From Bradyrhizobium iriomotense (GTDB lineage: Bacteria; Pseudomonadota; Alphaproteobacteria; Rhizobiales; Xanthobacteraceae), in assembly GCF_030160715.1 (NCBI RefSeq), contig NZ_BSOW01000024.1, positions 62,001 to 126,000 of the forward strand: 64,000 nucleotides of DNA, read 5' to 3'. A model generated the notes under the pieces. That model had not been told where the DNA came from and ran no database searches. It saw only the letters and a list, made by a program, of their open reading frames with translations. Below, one piece after another: positions 25,843-34,555 of the stretch. The position numbers and the translations under genes were made by a program. Numbering within the stretch: the stretch's first letter is position 1; each line of letters opens with the position of its first letter.

Positions 25843-25868
25843 GGAACCCAACATGGGATGCCGGGGTT
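25843..25868 (+). promoter_or_regulatory. EcfG-type promoter candidate (one mismatch)
   Basis: GGAAC at 25843-25847 and GGTT at 25865-25868 with a 17-base spacer; the consensus -10 is CGTT, so one base differs. It is 46 bases before the ATG of the Gly/Tyr-rich secreted gene. Weaker than the four exact matches elsewhere in the window. Confidence 0.5.
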
Positions 25869-25914
25869 TTAGGAATAAGCCTGCCCGCAGGCACCCGTTG
25901 GAGGCCCTTTTGTC

Positions 25915-26268
25915 ATGTTCGACCGAGCTTCGAAATTTGTTGGCCGCAAGGCCATCCTTGCCACCGCCGCCGTGCTGGCGCTGACGACTGCCGCACCCTC
26001 GGCATCGTTCGCGGGCGGCCGCCATTGGCATGGCGGCGGCGGGGCGGCTGCGGCCGCTGCCTTCGCCGGCATCGTTGGCACGGGCCTGGCGATTGCCGCC
26101 GCCCGCGATTCGTACGCCTATGACTACGGTGGACCCGCCTACTACGGTGGGCCGGCCTACTACAGGGGCCCGGTCTATTACGGAGGCCCGGCCTACTACG
26201 GCAGGGGCTATTACGGCTACGAGGAGCCGCGCTACGGCGGCTACACCAATCCGCCGCCAGCCTACTAG
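25915..26268 (+). CDS. Gly/Tyr-rich secreted protein, 117 aa
   Basis: A signal peptide (about 1-33, ASFA cleavage) and an Ala-rich hydrophobic stretch (about 43-62, which could be a membrane anchor) precede a C-terminal region of repeated YYGGPAYY units (about 70-110), ending in PPPAY. Similar proteins are common, uncharacterised envelope proteins in Bradyrhizobium-like genomes. A strong intrinsic terminator follows 23 bases after the stop. An EcfG-like promoter precedes it, suggesting stress induction. Confidence 0.85.
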   Translation: MFDRASKFVGRKAILATAAVLALTTAAPSASFAGGRHWHGGGGAAAAAAFAGIVGTGLAIAAARDSYAYDYGGPAYYGGPAYYRGPVYYGGPAYYGRGYYGYEEPRYGGYTNPPPAY

Positions 26269-26291
26269 CCTTCGGCCACCAAACGTTGACC

Positions 26292-26330
26292 AAAACAGGC
26301 CGTCGCGCTTGCCGCGCCGGTCTGTTTTTT
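26292..26330 (+). terminator. Rho-independent terminator
   Basis: AAAACAG (26292-26298) pairs with CTGTTTT (26322-26328) around an inner GCCG/CGGT and CGCG stem, and a T run follows (TCTGTTTTTT). It ends the Gly/Tyr-rich gene. Confidence 0.85.
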
Positions 26331-26387
26331 GCTTTTATTGTCGGACGTTAACGCGTCTGCCATTGGTTTAGAGTAACTTTGAGTACC

Positions 26388-26792
26388 ATGAGTGATTCGC
26401 TTGAGCGGCTATATCTGGCTGTGCTCGCGGCCAGGGATCTTGATCCGGCAACATCGCGTACCGCCCGGCTGTTTCAGCGCGGCCCGGCCAAAATGGCGAA
26501 AAAACTGGCTGAGGAAGCCATCGAGGTGGTCATCGACGCCGTTCATGGCGACAGCGAAGCCGTGATCCGGGAAAGCGCCGACCTGCTCTACAATCTCACC
26601 GTGCTCTGGGCCTCGGCGGGTGTGCGGCCTGAGGACGTGTGGCGCGAGATGGCGCGGCGGGAAGACATGCTCGGCATCGCCGAGAAGCTGCCGAAATCGC
26701 CGATGAAGTTGCCCAAAGTCACCTCGCCCCGTGTCGCAGCCCGGCGGCCAATTGTCGCGCTCGAGGGCCGCACGGCGCGCAAGCGCCACTAG
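26388..26792 (+). CDS. hisE: Phosphoribosyl-ATP diphosphatase (stand-alone HisE)
   Basis: A cytoplasmic all-alpha NTP pyrophosphatase of 134 aa for the second step of histidine synthesis, hydrolysing PR-ATP to PR-AMP. The metal-binding helices are visible: KLAEEAIEVVIDAVHGD (residues 40-56) and VIRESADLLYNLTVL (59-73), with RGPAKMAKK before them. The ATG at 26388 is preferred over a TTG at 26379. About 30 extra basic residues (PRVAARRPIVALEGRTARKRH) follow the core. It lies alone, without other his genes, so a second copy in a his operon is possible. Confidence 0.88.
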   Translation: MSDSLERLYLAVLAARDLDPATSRTARLFQRGPAKMAKKLAEEAIEVVIDAVHGDSEAVIRESADLLYNLTVLWASAGVRPEDVWREMARREDMLGIAEKLPKSPMKLPKVTSPRVAARRPIVALEGRTARKRH

Positions 26793-26873
26793 AAGCGCTA
26801 CAAATCGGCCCCATCTCGCCATATCCAATCTCGGCATGGACAAATCCCTCCCATGGTGCTTCATCGCGGCGCC

Positions 26874-27455
26874 ATGCTGAAACGTATCTACGACTGGTGC
26901 ATCGACGCCGCCCACAAGCCTTATGCGCTCTGGATCATGGGCGCCGTGGCTTTCGCAGAAAGCTCGTTCTTTCCCATCCCTCCGGACGTGATGCTGATCC
27001 CGATGTCGTTGGCGCGCCCGCAGCGCGCCTGGGTCTACGCCGCCGTCTGCACTGCGACCTCGGTGCTGGGTGGCATTTTGGGCTATGCCATCGGCGCGCT
27101 GCTCTACGACTCGGTCGGCCACTGGCTGATCCAGGTCTACGGTCTCGGTGACAAGGTCGACGCGTTCCGTTCCTCCTACGCGGAATGGGGCGCGGTGATC
27201 ATCCTGCTCAAGGGCCTCACACCGATCCCCTACAAGCTGGTCACCATCACGTCGGGCTTCGCCGGTTACAATATCGGCCTGTTCATCCTCTGCTCCATCG
27301 TCGCGCGCGGCGGGCGCTTCTTCGTCGCCGCGGTGCTGCTCAACCGTTACGGCGACTGGATCCGGGACAGGCTCGAGGAGCGTCTCGGATTGTGGGTGGC
27401 GATCGGCGCCGCGCTGCTGGTGCTCGGCTTCGTGGTCGCGATCAAGCTGATCTGA
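26874..27455 (+). CDS. YqaA/DedA-like VTT-domain membrane protein
   Basis: A 193-aa inner-membrane protein. The start at 26874 (MLKRIYDWCIDAAHKPYA) follows a Met seven codons upstream that is less likely. It matches the VTT/SNARE-associated fold: AFAESSFFPIPPDVMLIPM (about 24-42) and VIILLKGLTPIPYKLVTITSGFAG (about 105-128) are the paired re-entrant motifs, with Gly-rich TM helices between and a C-terminal TM helix. Homologues move lipids or metabolites across the membrane; the substrate is unknown. Confidence 0.88.
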   Translation: MLKRIYDWCIDAAHKPYALWIMGAVAFAESSFFPIPPDVMLIPMSLARPQRAWVYAAVCTATSVLGGILGYAIGALLYDSVGHWLIQVYGLGDKVDAFRSSYAEWGAVIILLKGLTPIPYKLVTITSGFAGYNIGLFILCSIVARGGRFFVAAVLLNRYGDWIRDRLEERLGLWVAIGAALLVLGFVVAIKLI

Positions 27456-27519
27456 TCAAGCTTAGCTAGCGTCGCGCGAGGCGCTTTGCCGCCGCGCCAG
27501 CTTCGGCTACGGTTCCGAC

Positions 27520-28059
27520 ATGATGGTTCGATCCGGAAACCCGGTCATACTCATCCGGATGCTTGTGTCAGCGGTGCTTCTCGTCCTGCCTGGCACCGCG
27601 GGGCCGGGACGGGCGCAATCAACGGCGCCGTCGCTCGGCCTTCAGGAGCCGGGACCGCAGGCGCCGCCGCCACAATCGACGCCTCCATCGTCCGCGCCAC
27701 CGGCACGCGAGGAGAATCCCGGGCTGATCAACGAAATGGGCAAGCTGTTCGACAAGCTGCCCTCGATCCTGCCGCCGATCAAAAGTCCGAGCGAAACCAT
27801 CGACGATCTGTCGCGCATGGCAAAGCCATCGACCATGGTGTCCGGGCGCGTAGCCTGTCCGGCCTCGTCAAACGGCGCGCCCGATTGCAAGCAGGCTGCC
27901 GACAGGCTCTGCCAGGGCCAAGGCTACAAGGAAGGCAAAAGCCTGAACGCGGACTCCGCGCAAAGCTGCTCGGCAAAGGTCCTGATTCCCGGTCGGCCCC
28001 GCAAGCCGGATGACTGCCGCACCGATACGTTCGTCACCAGCGCGCTGTGCCAGAACTGA
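27520..28059 (+). CDS. Secreted proline-rich protein of unknown function, 179 aa
   Basis: A signal peptide (VLLVLPGTAGPGRAQ) is followed by a Pro/Ser/Gln-rich stretch (about 38-65), a helical segment (MGKLFDKLPSILPPIKSP, about 77-94) and a compact C-terminal region with six cysteines (VACPAS, APDCKQAADRLCQGQGY, QSCSAK, DDCRTD, ALCQN). The even number of Cys suggests disulfides in the periplasm. The family is not recognised. It is co-directional with aspA, 39 bases downstream. Confidence 0.8.
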   Translation: MMVRSGNPVILIRMLVSAVLLVLPGTAGPGRAQSTAPSLGLQEPGPQAPPPQSTPPSSAPPAREENPGLINEMGKLFDKLPSILPPIKSPSETIDDLSRMAKPSTMVSGRVACPASSNGAPDCKQAADRLCQGQGYKEGKSLNADSAQSCSAKVLIPGRPRKPDDCRTDTFVTSALCQN

Positions 28060-28098
28060 GGCGATGACACCGCGCGCGAGCAAACCAAAGGAGCGCCC

Positions 28099-29499
<1,401 letters not shown>

Positions 29500-29517
29500 G
29501 CACTGGTCTCTCCCCTC

Positions 29518-29620
29518 GTCATTCCGGGGCGCGCGAAAGCGCGAACCCGGAATCCATTCCACCATTCGCGCTGAGGCGCGATGGATTCGGGGCTCGACGC
29601 TGCGTGTCGCCCGGAATGAT
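29518..29620. repeat. Palindromic intergenic repeat, family D
   Basis: GTCATTCCGGGGCGCGCGAA to GTGTCGCCCGGAATGAT, with inner hairpins (GCGCGAAAGCGC, TTCGCGCTGAGGCGCGA) and a paired AATCCATT/ATGGATT. It lies between aspA and the nitronate monooxygenase gene. Confidence 0.75.
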
Positions 29621-29687
29621 GGGAGAAGGAATTCCGCGGGTTGGAATTGCGGTATGGCGTCCGCCGGGCGGCGTGAAAACGCAATAC

Positions 29688-29717
29688 TTGACAGTGGAAA
29701 GATTGCCTTGTTGGTAT
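29688..29717 (+). promoter_or_regulatory. Possible housekeeping promoter for the monooxygenase gene
   Basis: TTGACA at 29688-29693 and TGGTAT at 29712-29717, 18 bases apart, in an AT-richer patch about 50 bases before the ATG at 29763. The -35 is a perfect match; the -10 is weak. Confidence 0.45.
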
Positions 29718-29762
29718 GGCGTCAAGCCTTCAACTTGTCCGCCAATAGAGGATCGTTTCGCA

Positions 29763-30731
29763 ATGTCCATGCCTGCCTTGTTCAAAGGGCGCCTGTCGAT
29801 CCCCGTGATCGGCTCGCCGCTCTTCATCATCTCGGTGCCAGATCTCGTGATCGCGCAGTGCAAGGCGGGTGTGGTCGGCTCGTTCCCGGCGCTGAACGCG
29901 CGGCCGCCGGAGCTGCTCGACGAGTGGCTGGCACGGATCACCGAGGAGCTCGCGGCCTATGACCGCGCCCATCCCGAGCGGCCTTCCGCGCCGTTTGCGG
30001 TCAACCAGATCGTGCACAAGTCGAACAACCGGCTCGATCACGACATGCAGCTCTGCGCCAAGTACAAGGTGCCGATGATCATCTCCTCGCTCGGTGCGCG
30101 CGAGGAGCTCAATCAGGCCGTGCACGGCTGGGGCGGTATCGTCTTCCACGATGTGATCAACCAGAAGTTCGCGCACAAGGCGATCGAGAAGGGCGCCGAC
30201 GGCCTGATCCTGGTCGCGGCCGGCGCCGGCGGTCACGCCGGCACGATCTCGCCGCTGGCCTTCGTCGCGGAGACGCGCAAATGGTTCGACGGCCCGATCG
30301 CGCTGTCGGGTGCGATCGGCAACGGCAAGGCGATCCGCGCCGCGCGCATCCTCGGCGCCGACTTCGCCTATGTCGGCTCGGCCTTCATCGCGACCAAGGA
30401 AGCCAACGCCGTCGAGAAGTACAAGGAGATGATCGCGTCTTCGACCGCCGACGACATCGTCTATTCGAATCTCTTCACCGGCGTGCATGGCAACTATCTG
30501 AAGCCGTCGATCCTCGCCGCCGGCATGGATCCGGAGAACCTGCCGACGTCCGATCCCTCCAAGATGAATTTCGGCACCGATGCTTCCGGCGAGCGCGCCA
30601 AGCCGAAGGCGTGGAAGGAGATCTGGGGCTCGGGCCAGGGCATCGGCAGCGTCGAGGGAATCCTGCCCGCCGCCGAGCTGATCGCGCGCTTCAAGAAGGA
30701 ATACGACGAAGCGGTAGATCCGCCGTTGTGA
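29763..30731 (+). CDS. Nitronate monooxygenase family FMN enzyme
   Basis: A 322-aa FMN-binding TIM-barrel enzyme (2-nitropropane dioxygenase/NMO group). The start at 29763 (MSMPALFKGRL) is preferred; the frame to 29604 reads through the repeat. Family motifs: IPVIGSPLFIISVPDLVIAQ at the N-terminus, ADGLILVAAGAGGHAGT (about 150-166) for flavin phosphate binding, and ALSGAIGNGKAIRAARILGADF (about 180-200) with FVGS-like YVGSAFIATKE. It probably oxidises alkyl nitronates (propionate-3-nitronate detoxification in the family) in the cytoplasm. The exact substrate is uncertain. Confidence 0.9.
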   Translation: MSMPALFKGRLSIPVIGSPLFIISVPDLVIAQCKAGVVGSFPALNARPPELLDEWLARITEELAAYDRAHPERPSAPFAVNQIVHKSNNRLDHDMQLCAKYKVPMIISSLGAREELNQAVHGWGGIVFHDVINQKFAHKAIEKGADGLILVAAGAGGHAGTISPLAFVAETRKWFDGPIALSGAIGNGKAIRAARILGADFAYVGSAFIATKEANAVEKYKEMIASSTADDIVYSNLFTGVHGNYLKPSILAAGMDPENLPTSDPSKMNFGTDASGERAKPKAWKEIWGSGQGIGSVEGILPAAELIARFKKEYDEAVDPPL

Positions 30732-30740
30732 TCGCTCTCG

Positions 30741-30890
30741 TGTCCCGGACGCGGTGCGGCGCCACCAGCGCACTTACGCGCGTCTTCGACGCGCTATGGT
30801 GCCGCTCCGCAGAGCCGGGACCCATTGCTGCAGCAACTGGACCCCGGATCGGCAGCGCACCGCTTGCGCGCTGCGCTGCGTCCGGGGGAC
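30741..30890. repeat. Palindromic intergenic repeat, family E
   Basis: GTGTCCCGGACGCGGTGCGG at the left and GCGCTGCGTCCGGGGG at the right, with inner pairs such as GGGTCCAG-like CAACTGGACCCCGG. It fills most of the gap before the thioesterase gene, whose ATG at 30912 follows. Confidence 0.65.
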
Positions 30891-30911
30891 TCCAACGGAG
30901 ATCGGGTAAGC

Positions 30912-31685
30912 ATGACCGCCATCTACCGCGTCGACGGCAACAGCGTCGTCACCAGCCCTGATGCCGCGGGACCATGGGACCCGCGCATGCAGCACGGCTC
31001 GGCGCCGGCTTCGCTCGTGGTATGGGCGGCCGAGCGGATGGCGACGTCCGTGCCGATGGACATCGCGCGCGTCACGATTGATTTGATGCGTCCGGTTCCG
31101 GTGGCGTCCCTCACGATCGCGACCGAGGTCTTGCGCGAAGGTCGCAAGATCCAGCTCTGCGGCATCAAGCTGCTGGCAGACGGCGTGGTCGTGGTCGGCG
31201 CGACCGTGCTGAAGATCAGGCGGCAGGCGCTGACGCTGCCTGGCGACGTCAAGGAGCTTCAGGTCGACCTGCCGGCGCCGGAGCAGTCGCTGCTCGAGGA
31301 CGGGCACGCTGCCACGAGTCCGTTCGTGCGCTCGGTCTCGATGCGCGCGGCGCGCGGCCGCTTCGGCCAGGCCGGCGCCGGCGCGATCTGGTTTCGCGTC
31401 GACAAGCCGCTGATCGAGGGACAGGCCGTCTCGCAGGCCACGCGCGCGGTCGTCGCCGCCGACTTCTCCAACGGCACCGCCTCGACGCTCGATTTTCGCG
31501 CCTGGACCTACATCAACGCCGACCTCACCGTGAGCTTTGCACGGCAGCCGGTCGGCGACTGGATCCTGCTCGACGGCGAATCCTGGATCGGTGCAGATGG
31601 CACCGGCCTCGCGATGTCGCGACTCGCCGACCGGCAAGGTTATTTCGGCCGCGCGGTGCAAAGCCTCGTGATCGAGAAGCGCTGA
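30912..31685 (+). CDS. Thioesterase family protein (double hotdog)
   Basis: A 257-aa cytoplasmic protein, start at 30912 (MTAIYRVDGNSVVTSP), because the longer frame to 30825 reads through the repeat. The first hotdog half has QHGSAPASLVVWAAERMA and VTIDLMRPVPVASLTIATEV (about 26-75); the second has TLDFRAWTYINADLTVSFARQPVGDWILLDGES (about 190-225) and a C-terminal GTGLAMSRLADRQGYFGRAV. This is the 4HBT_3/TesB-like acyl-CoA thioesterase layout. The natural acyl-CoA is unknown. Confidence 0.85.
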   Translation: MTAIYRVDGNSVVTSPDAAGPWDPRMQHGSAPASLVVWAAERMATSVPMDIARVTIDLMRPVPVASLTIATEVLREGRKIQLCGIKLLADGVVVVGATVLKIRRQALTLPGDVKELQVDLPAPEQSLLEDGHAATSPFVRSVSMRAARGRFGQAGAGAIWFRVDKPLIEGQAVSQATRAVVAADFSNGTASTLDFRAWTYINADLTVSFARQPVGDWILLDGESWIGADGTGLAMSRLADRQGYFGRAVQSLVIEKR

Positions 31686-31746
31686 AGGTCTCGGCAAATC
31701 GGCGGGTGCCGCATGCCGCGTGCGCAACCCCGAAACAACCCGCCAT

Positions 31747-31762
31747 TTAACGCGGCATTAAC
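31747..31762 (+). promoter_or_regulatory. CtrA-box candidate TTAA-N7-TTAAC
   Basis: TTAA at 31747-31750, seven bases (CGCGGCA), then TTAAC at 31758-31762. This is an exact match to the CtrA binding consensus of alphaproteobacteria. It lies 61 bases before the 82-aa gene at 31823, a suitable place for an activating site. Confidence 0.6.
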
Positions 31763-31822
31763 CATCGCGCTCCCAGAATCCCCTTCGAAAGCCGCCAATG
31801 GGGCACGAAGAGGGGACAGGCG

Positions 31823-32071
31823 ATGGACTACGAATTTCTCAATGCCAAGACGTCGGCGTCGCTGGATGAAATCCGCGTCCGCGTGGCGCATGCGCTCGCC
31901 CGTCACCCGCTCTGCCGCAACGTGCGCTTCGACATCGTCAGCGTGCCCCGCACGCGACGTGGCGGCAACTGGACCGTGACGCTCCAGGCGATCGAGCCGC
32001 GCGCGGTGTGGGAGGCCTCCGAGATCGTCGCCGACATCCAGGACGCCTACGACCTGGCGCTAGCCGCCTGA
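31823..32071 (+). CDS. Small protein of unknown function, 82 aa
   Basis: The ATG at 31823 follows GAGGGGACAGGCG. The protein has no signal peptide or TM segment: an N-terminal DYEFLNAKTSASLDEI, a basic region with VRFDIVSVPRTRRGGNWTVTL, and a C-terminal acidic helix (ADIQDAYDLALAA). The pattern suggests a small mixed alpha/beta cytoplasmic protein. The family is not recognised. A CtrA-type box lies just upstream, so expression may follow the cell cycle. Confidence 0.75.
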   Translation: MDYEFLNAKTSASLDEIRVRVAHALARHPLCRNVRFDIVSVPRTRRGGNWTVTLQAIEPRAVWEASEIVADIQDAYDLALAA

Positions 32072-32209
32072 TTTCGTTGAATTTTCCAGTCGATGTCGCC
32101 GTCGTCCCAACGTTTTCCCAGCGTTTTCCGCTACGGTGGCACGGTTAGGCCTTAATTCCTGCTCAGTTTCAGGGCATTGAGCGGTCGAGAGCCGGACGCG
32201 GAGAGACGT

Positions 32210-32881
32210 TTGTCGAAAGCCATCACCATCGTCGTGCTGACTTGCTTCCTGGTTCTCGGCGCCGCCGCAGCTGCCATTTTCGGCCGTGACAGCGTGCCGG
32301 CCGCGGGCAGCGACATGGTCTCGCAGGTCGCCCCAAAGCCGGTCGCCGCCAACCGCGCCAGCAAGGCCGACCGTCTGAACGTTCCTACGCTCGCTCTGGC
32401 CTCCGCTGCCGTCGAGCCGGTCGACAGGCCTGTTCTCACCGAGCAGCTGCGCCAGGCTTTCGCCGCCGCCACGCCATCCGATTTCCCCCCGGCGCCCAAG
32501 GCGAGCGCATCCGAGGCACCGGCCGCAGCAACCGACGCGAAGCCAAAGGCGGTCGCCAAGCCGCAACCGCAGAAATCCTACTCGCTGCTGTCCGACGTGC
32601 AGATCGCGGGCATCAAGGACCGGCTGAAGCTGTCGTCGTCGCAGGAATATTACTGGCCCTCGGTCGAGACAGCGCTGCGCAACGTCGCGCGCAAGATTCA
32701 GGCGAACAAGCTCTCCAATCCGCAGGTGCAGGGCGTGCCGATCGATCCGAACTGCGATGAGGTCCAGCAGCTGAAGTCGGCCGCGATGCCGCTGCTGTTC
32801 CAGCTGCGCGACGACCAGAAAGAGGAAGTGCGCAAGCTCGCCCGCATCATCGGGCTCGAGAAGGTCGCTCAGCAGATCTGA
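32210..32881 (+). CDS. Membrane-anchored protein of unknown function, 223 aa
   Basis: The likely start is TTG at 32210 with GGAGAG six bases upstream; a TTG at 32177 is the only earlier option. The N-terminus is a single hydrophobic segment (TIVVLTCFLVLGAAAAAIFG), then an Ala/Pro/Lys-rich linker (about 35-120), then a helical C-terminal domain (YSLLSDVQIAGIKDRLKLSSSQEYYWPSVETALRNVARKI, and DQKEEVRKLARIIGLEKVAQQ). The C-terminal domain is probably periplasmic. A stem-loop follows the stop. Not recognised. Confidence 0.8.
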   Translation: MSKAITIVVLTCFLVLGAAAAAIFGRDSVPAAGSDMVSQVAPKPVAANRASKADRLNVPTLALASAAVEPVDRPVLTEQLRQAFAAATPSDFPPAPKASASEAPAAATDAKPKAVAKPQPQKSYSLLSDVQIAGIKDRLKLSSSQEYYWPSVETALRNVARKIQANKLSNPQVQGVPIDPNCDEVQQLKSAAMPLLFQLRDDQKEEVRKLARIIGLEKVAQQI

Positions 32882-32890
32882 CGCGTAGCA

Positions 32891-32914
32891 GTTCCGCGCG
32901 CCTGGCGGCGGAAC
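32891..32914 (+). terminator. Stem-loop after the 223-aa gene
   Basis: GTTCCGC (32891-32897) pairs with GCGGAAC (32908-32914), starting nine bases after the stop at 32881. No T run follows directly, though ATTTTCCC lies a few bases on, so termination is only possible. Confidence 0.45.
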
Positions 32915-32946
32915 TACGGCATTTTCCCGAACGTCGCCTCGTTCCC

Positions 32947-32971
32947 GGAACATCAAATTGCGCGATGCGTT
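32947..32971 (+). promoter_or_regulatory. EcfG-type promoter (exact match)
   Basis: GGAAC at 32947-32951 and CGTT at 32968-32971, spacer 16. This is the general-stress sigma consensus of alphaproteobacteria. The predicted transcript start is about 20 bases before the ATG at 32998, with GAGGGAG just before the start codon. Confidence 0.7.
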
Positions 32972-32997
32972 GCTCGCTCGAAAGAGGGAGTGGACCG

Positions 32998-33591
32998 ATG
33001 CGCGTTTTGACAGCCTATTTCGTCGGCGGCGGAACCATCGTCGCAGCCGTCGCCGTCGGTCTTGGCGGCGGCATCGTCGCCGGCAACATCATGAATCCCG
33101 TCGCGCCCAAGCACGGCCCCGATACGGCCAGGCTGGAGCGGCGTGCAGAGTCGACGGCGACGACCAATGCGCCATCCGAGCGCGTGCAATATCTCATGGG
33201 ATCGCAGGCCTTCGGCGCCGTGGTCGCGCTGCCAGTCCAGGCCGCGGCGATGGCCGCCACGGCCAATGCCGAGCCATCCGCGCCGCCGGCCAAGCCTGCG
33301 GAGCAGCAGGCCTCGACCGAACAGGCGGTCTCACCGGAGAACGCCTATGCGAAAGCGAAGGACACCGATGTGAAACGCGCGGCGTCGGAACGGCATCGCG
33401 CCGACCGGCGGCAGCGCTGGGCCGAGCGCCGTCGCTACGATATGCGCGATCGCCCCGACTGGGACGACGTCGGGCGCAACGTTCGCGAAGATGCCGATGC
33501 CCGCGAATTTGGCTCAGGCCCGCGCCGTGGCTATCCGCAGAATCGCGGCTTCCCTCAGATCAGACTGTTCGGATCTGACGACGACGATTAG
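32998..33591 (+). CDS. Signal-anchored, charged protein of unknown function, 197 aa
   Basis: The start at 32998 (MRVLTAYFVGGG) has GAGGGAG upstream; an earlier frame to 32965 is rejected because it overlaps the promoter. The N-terminal 28 residues are a Gly/Ala/Val signal anchor. The rest is hydrophilic: Ala/Pro-rich (about 75-115), a basic helix (KRAASERHRADRRQRWAERRRY, about 130-151), and an acidic tail ending GSDDDD. The family is not recognised. Preceded by an exact EcfG promoter, so it is a good candidate for a stress-induced envelope protein. Confidence 0.82.
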   Translation: MRVLTAYFVGGGTIVAAVAVGLGGGIVAGNIMNPVAPKHGPDTARLERRAESTATTNAPSERVQYLMGSQAFGAVVALPVQAAAMAATANAEPSAPPAKPAEQQASTEQAVSPENAYAKAKDTDVKRAASERHRADRRQRWAERRRYDMRDRPDWDDVGRNVREDADAREFGSGPRRGYPQNRGFPQIRLFGSDDDD

Positions 33592-33602
33592 CGCGCGCCG
33601 CA

Positions 33603-33845
33603 TCAACCTCCGTGCGACTCGATGACCTTGCGGCAGGCGTCCGACAGCTTGGCCTTGTTGTCGCGCAGGCATGCGTTCATCTGCGGCGGCTTGCCGATGT
33701 GTTCGGCGCAGAACTTGCTGGCGTCGCCGCGGCAGGCCATCTGCTCCTGCGGCGTCGGGCCGGATTGCGCCGATACGGGCAGAACGGTCGATGCGAGCAC
33801 GACGATCGATGCGAGCACGAGCGCGGCAATAGCTGAAGTCTTCAT
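33603..33845 (-). CDS. Small secreted cysteine-rich-repeat protein, 80 aa
   Basis: The start at 33845 (MKTSAIAALVLAS) follows AGAGGTG; an ATG one codon earlier also exists. A signal peptide ends at VSAQ. The mature 55 residues carry four cysteines in a Cys-x7-Cys ... Cys-x10-Cys arrangement (ACRGDASKFCAE, MNACLRDNKAKLSDACRKV), matching the small cysteine-rich repeat family (PF00839 type). Periplasmic, probably disulfide-bonded. The function is unknown. It is convergent with the 197-aa gene, with only 11 bases between them. Confidence 0.8.
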   Translation of the reverse strand: MKTSAIAALVLASIVVLASTVLPVSAQSGPTPQEQMACRGDASKFCAEHIGKPPQMNACLRDNKAKLSDACRKVIESHGG

Positions 33846-34086
33846 CATTCACCTCTTCGGGTTTCGTTGTCCGGCTTGAAACCAGGCGGCGCGACCATCT
33901 GTGCAGCCGGCCTGCGGGTCCATGCCATGTTCATGGCAGCCGGAATGCCTCAGTGCCTGCGGCACCGATGCGCCCCCCATCTTCATGGCATGTATCGGCC
34001 CGCCATCCTTTGCCATCTAGCCTGCACGTCGGCTGCGAGAATCGCTGGTTGCATCGACAGGCCGAACGGGAAGCAGGAGAGCTGAG

Positions 34087-34377
34087 ATGGCAAGGAAAGC
34101 AGGAACGCTGAGCATCGGCTTGGCAATTGCGGCGCTGGCGGGCGCAGCAATGGTGTCGCTGGGCACGAGTCCGGCGCAGGCGGTGGTCTATTGCAAGACG
34201 GTCGGCGTGCCCAAGGGCTGCGTGGTGCGGCCGGCCGCGGCGGTGGTGGTTGTACCGGCCGAGCCGGTCGCGGCTGCCGCGCTGGCGGCCCCCGGCGTCG
34301 GCGCACCCGGGGTCGGTGTCCGTGCCGGCACGCCGATGACCCGCGGCGGCCCGGTCAATCGCGTCGGCGTGCGCTGA
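34087..34377 (+). CDS. Small secreted protein, Ala/Val/Gly/Pro-rich, 96 aa
   Basis: A signal peptide (GLAIAALAGAAMVSLG) ends near AQAVVY. The mature region has two cysteines (VYCKTVGVPKGCVVRP), a repetitive Ala/Val/Pro stretch (about 50-80) with APGVGAPGVGVR repeats, and a basic C-terminus. CAGGAGAGCTGAG gives the ribosome-binding site. The VYCKTVGVPKGCV pattern recurs in short Bradyrhizobium envelope proteins, but no function is known. Confidence 0.75.
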   Translation: MARKAGTLSIGLAIAALAGAAMVSLGTSPAQAVVYCKTVGVPKGCVVRPAAAVVVVPAEPVAAAALAAPGVGAPGVGVRAGTPMTRGGPVNRVGVR

Positions 34378-34555
34378 GCGCGCTCCTTCACCTCGCCCCG
34401 CTCTTGCGCCGAAGCTTTAGCGAAGGCGGACGCGGGGAAGGAAGAAGATTTCGGGCGCAGGTATGCTTGCGAGCGCACCCCCCGTCCTCCGCAGGATAAA
34501 TCCCGCCCGCCCCTCTCTCCGCGCGTCGCCCACACATTCGGGGAGGGGGCTTTTT
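34378..34555. repeat. Gap with a palindromic repeat before the histidine kinase gene
   Basis: CCTTCACCTCGCCCCGCTCTT at the left and GACGCGGGGAAGGAAG at the right, about 34386-34443, resemble the family C flanks near 11190. The rest of the gap has GGGGAGGGGGC and no gene. Confidence 0.45.

Noticed and set aside
32910..32935. A second EcfG-like site, GGAAC-N17-CGTC
   Set aside because: One -10 mismatch and it overlaps a terminator-like stem; the exact site at 32947-32971 is better placed for the gene.
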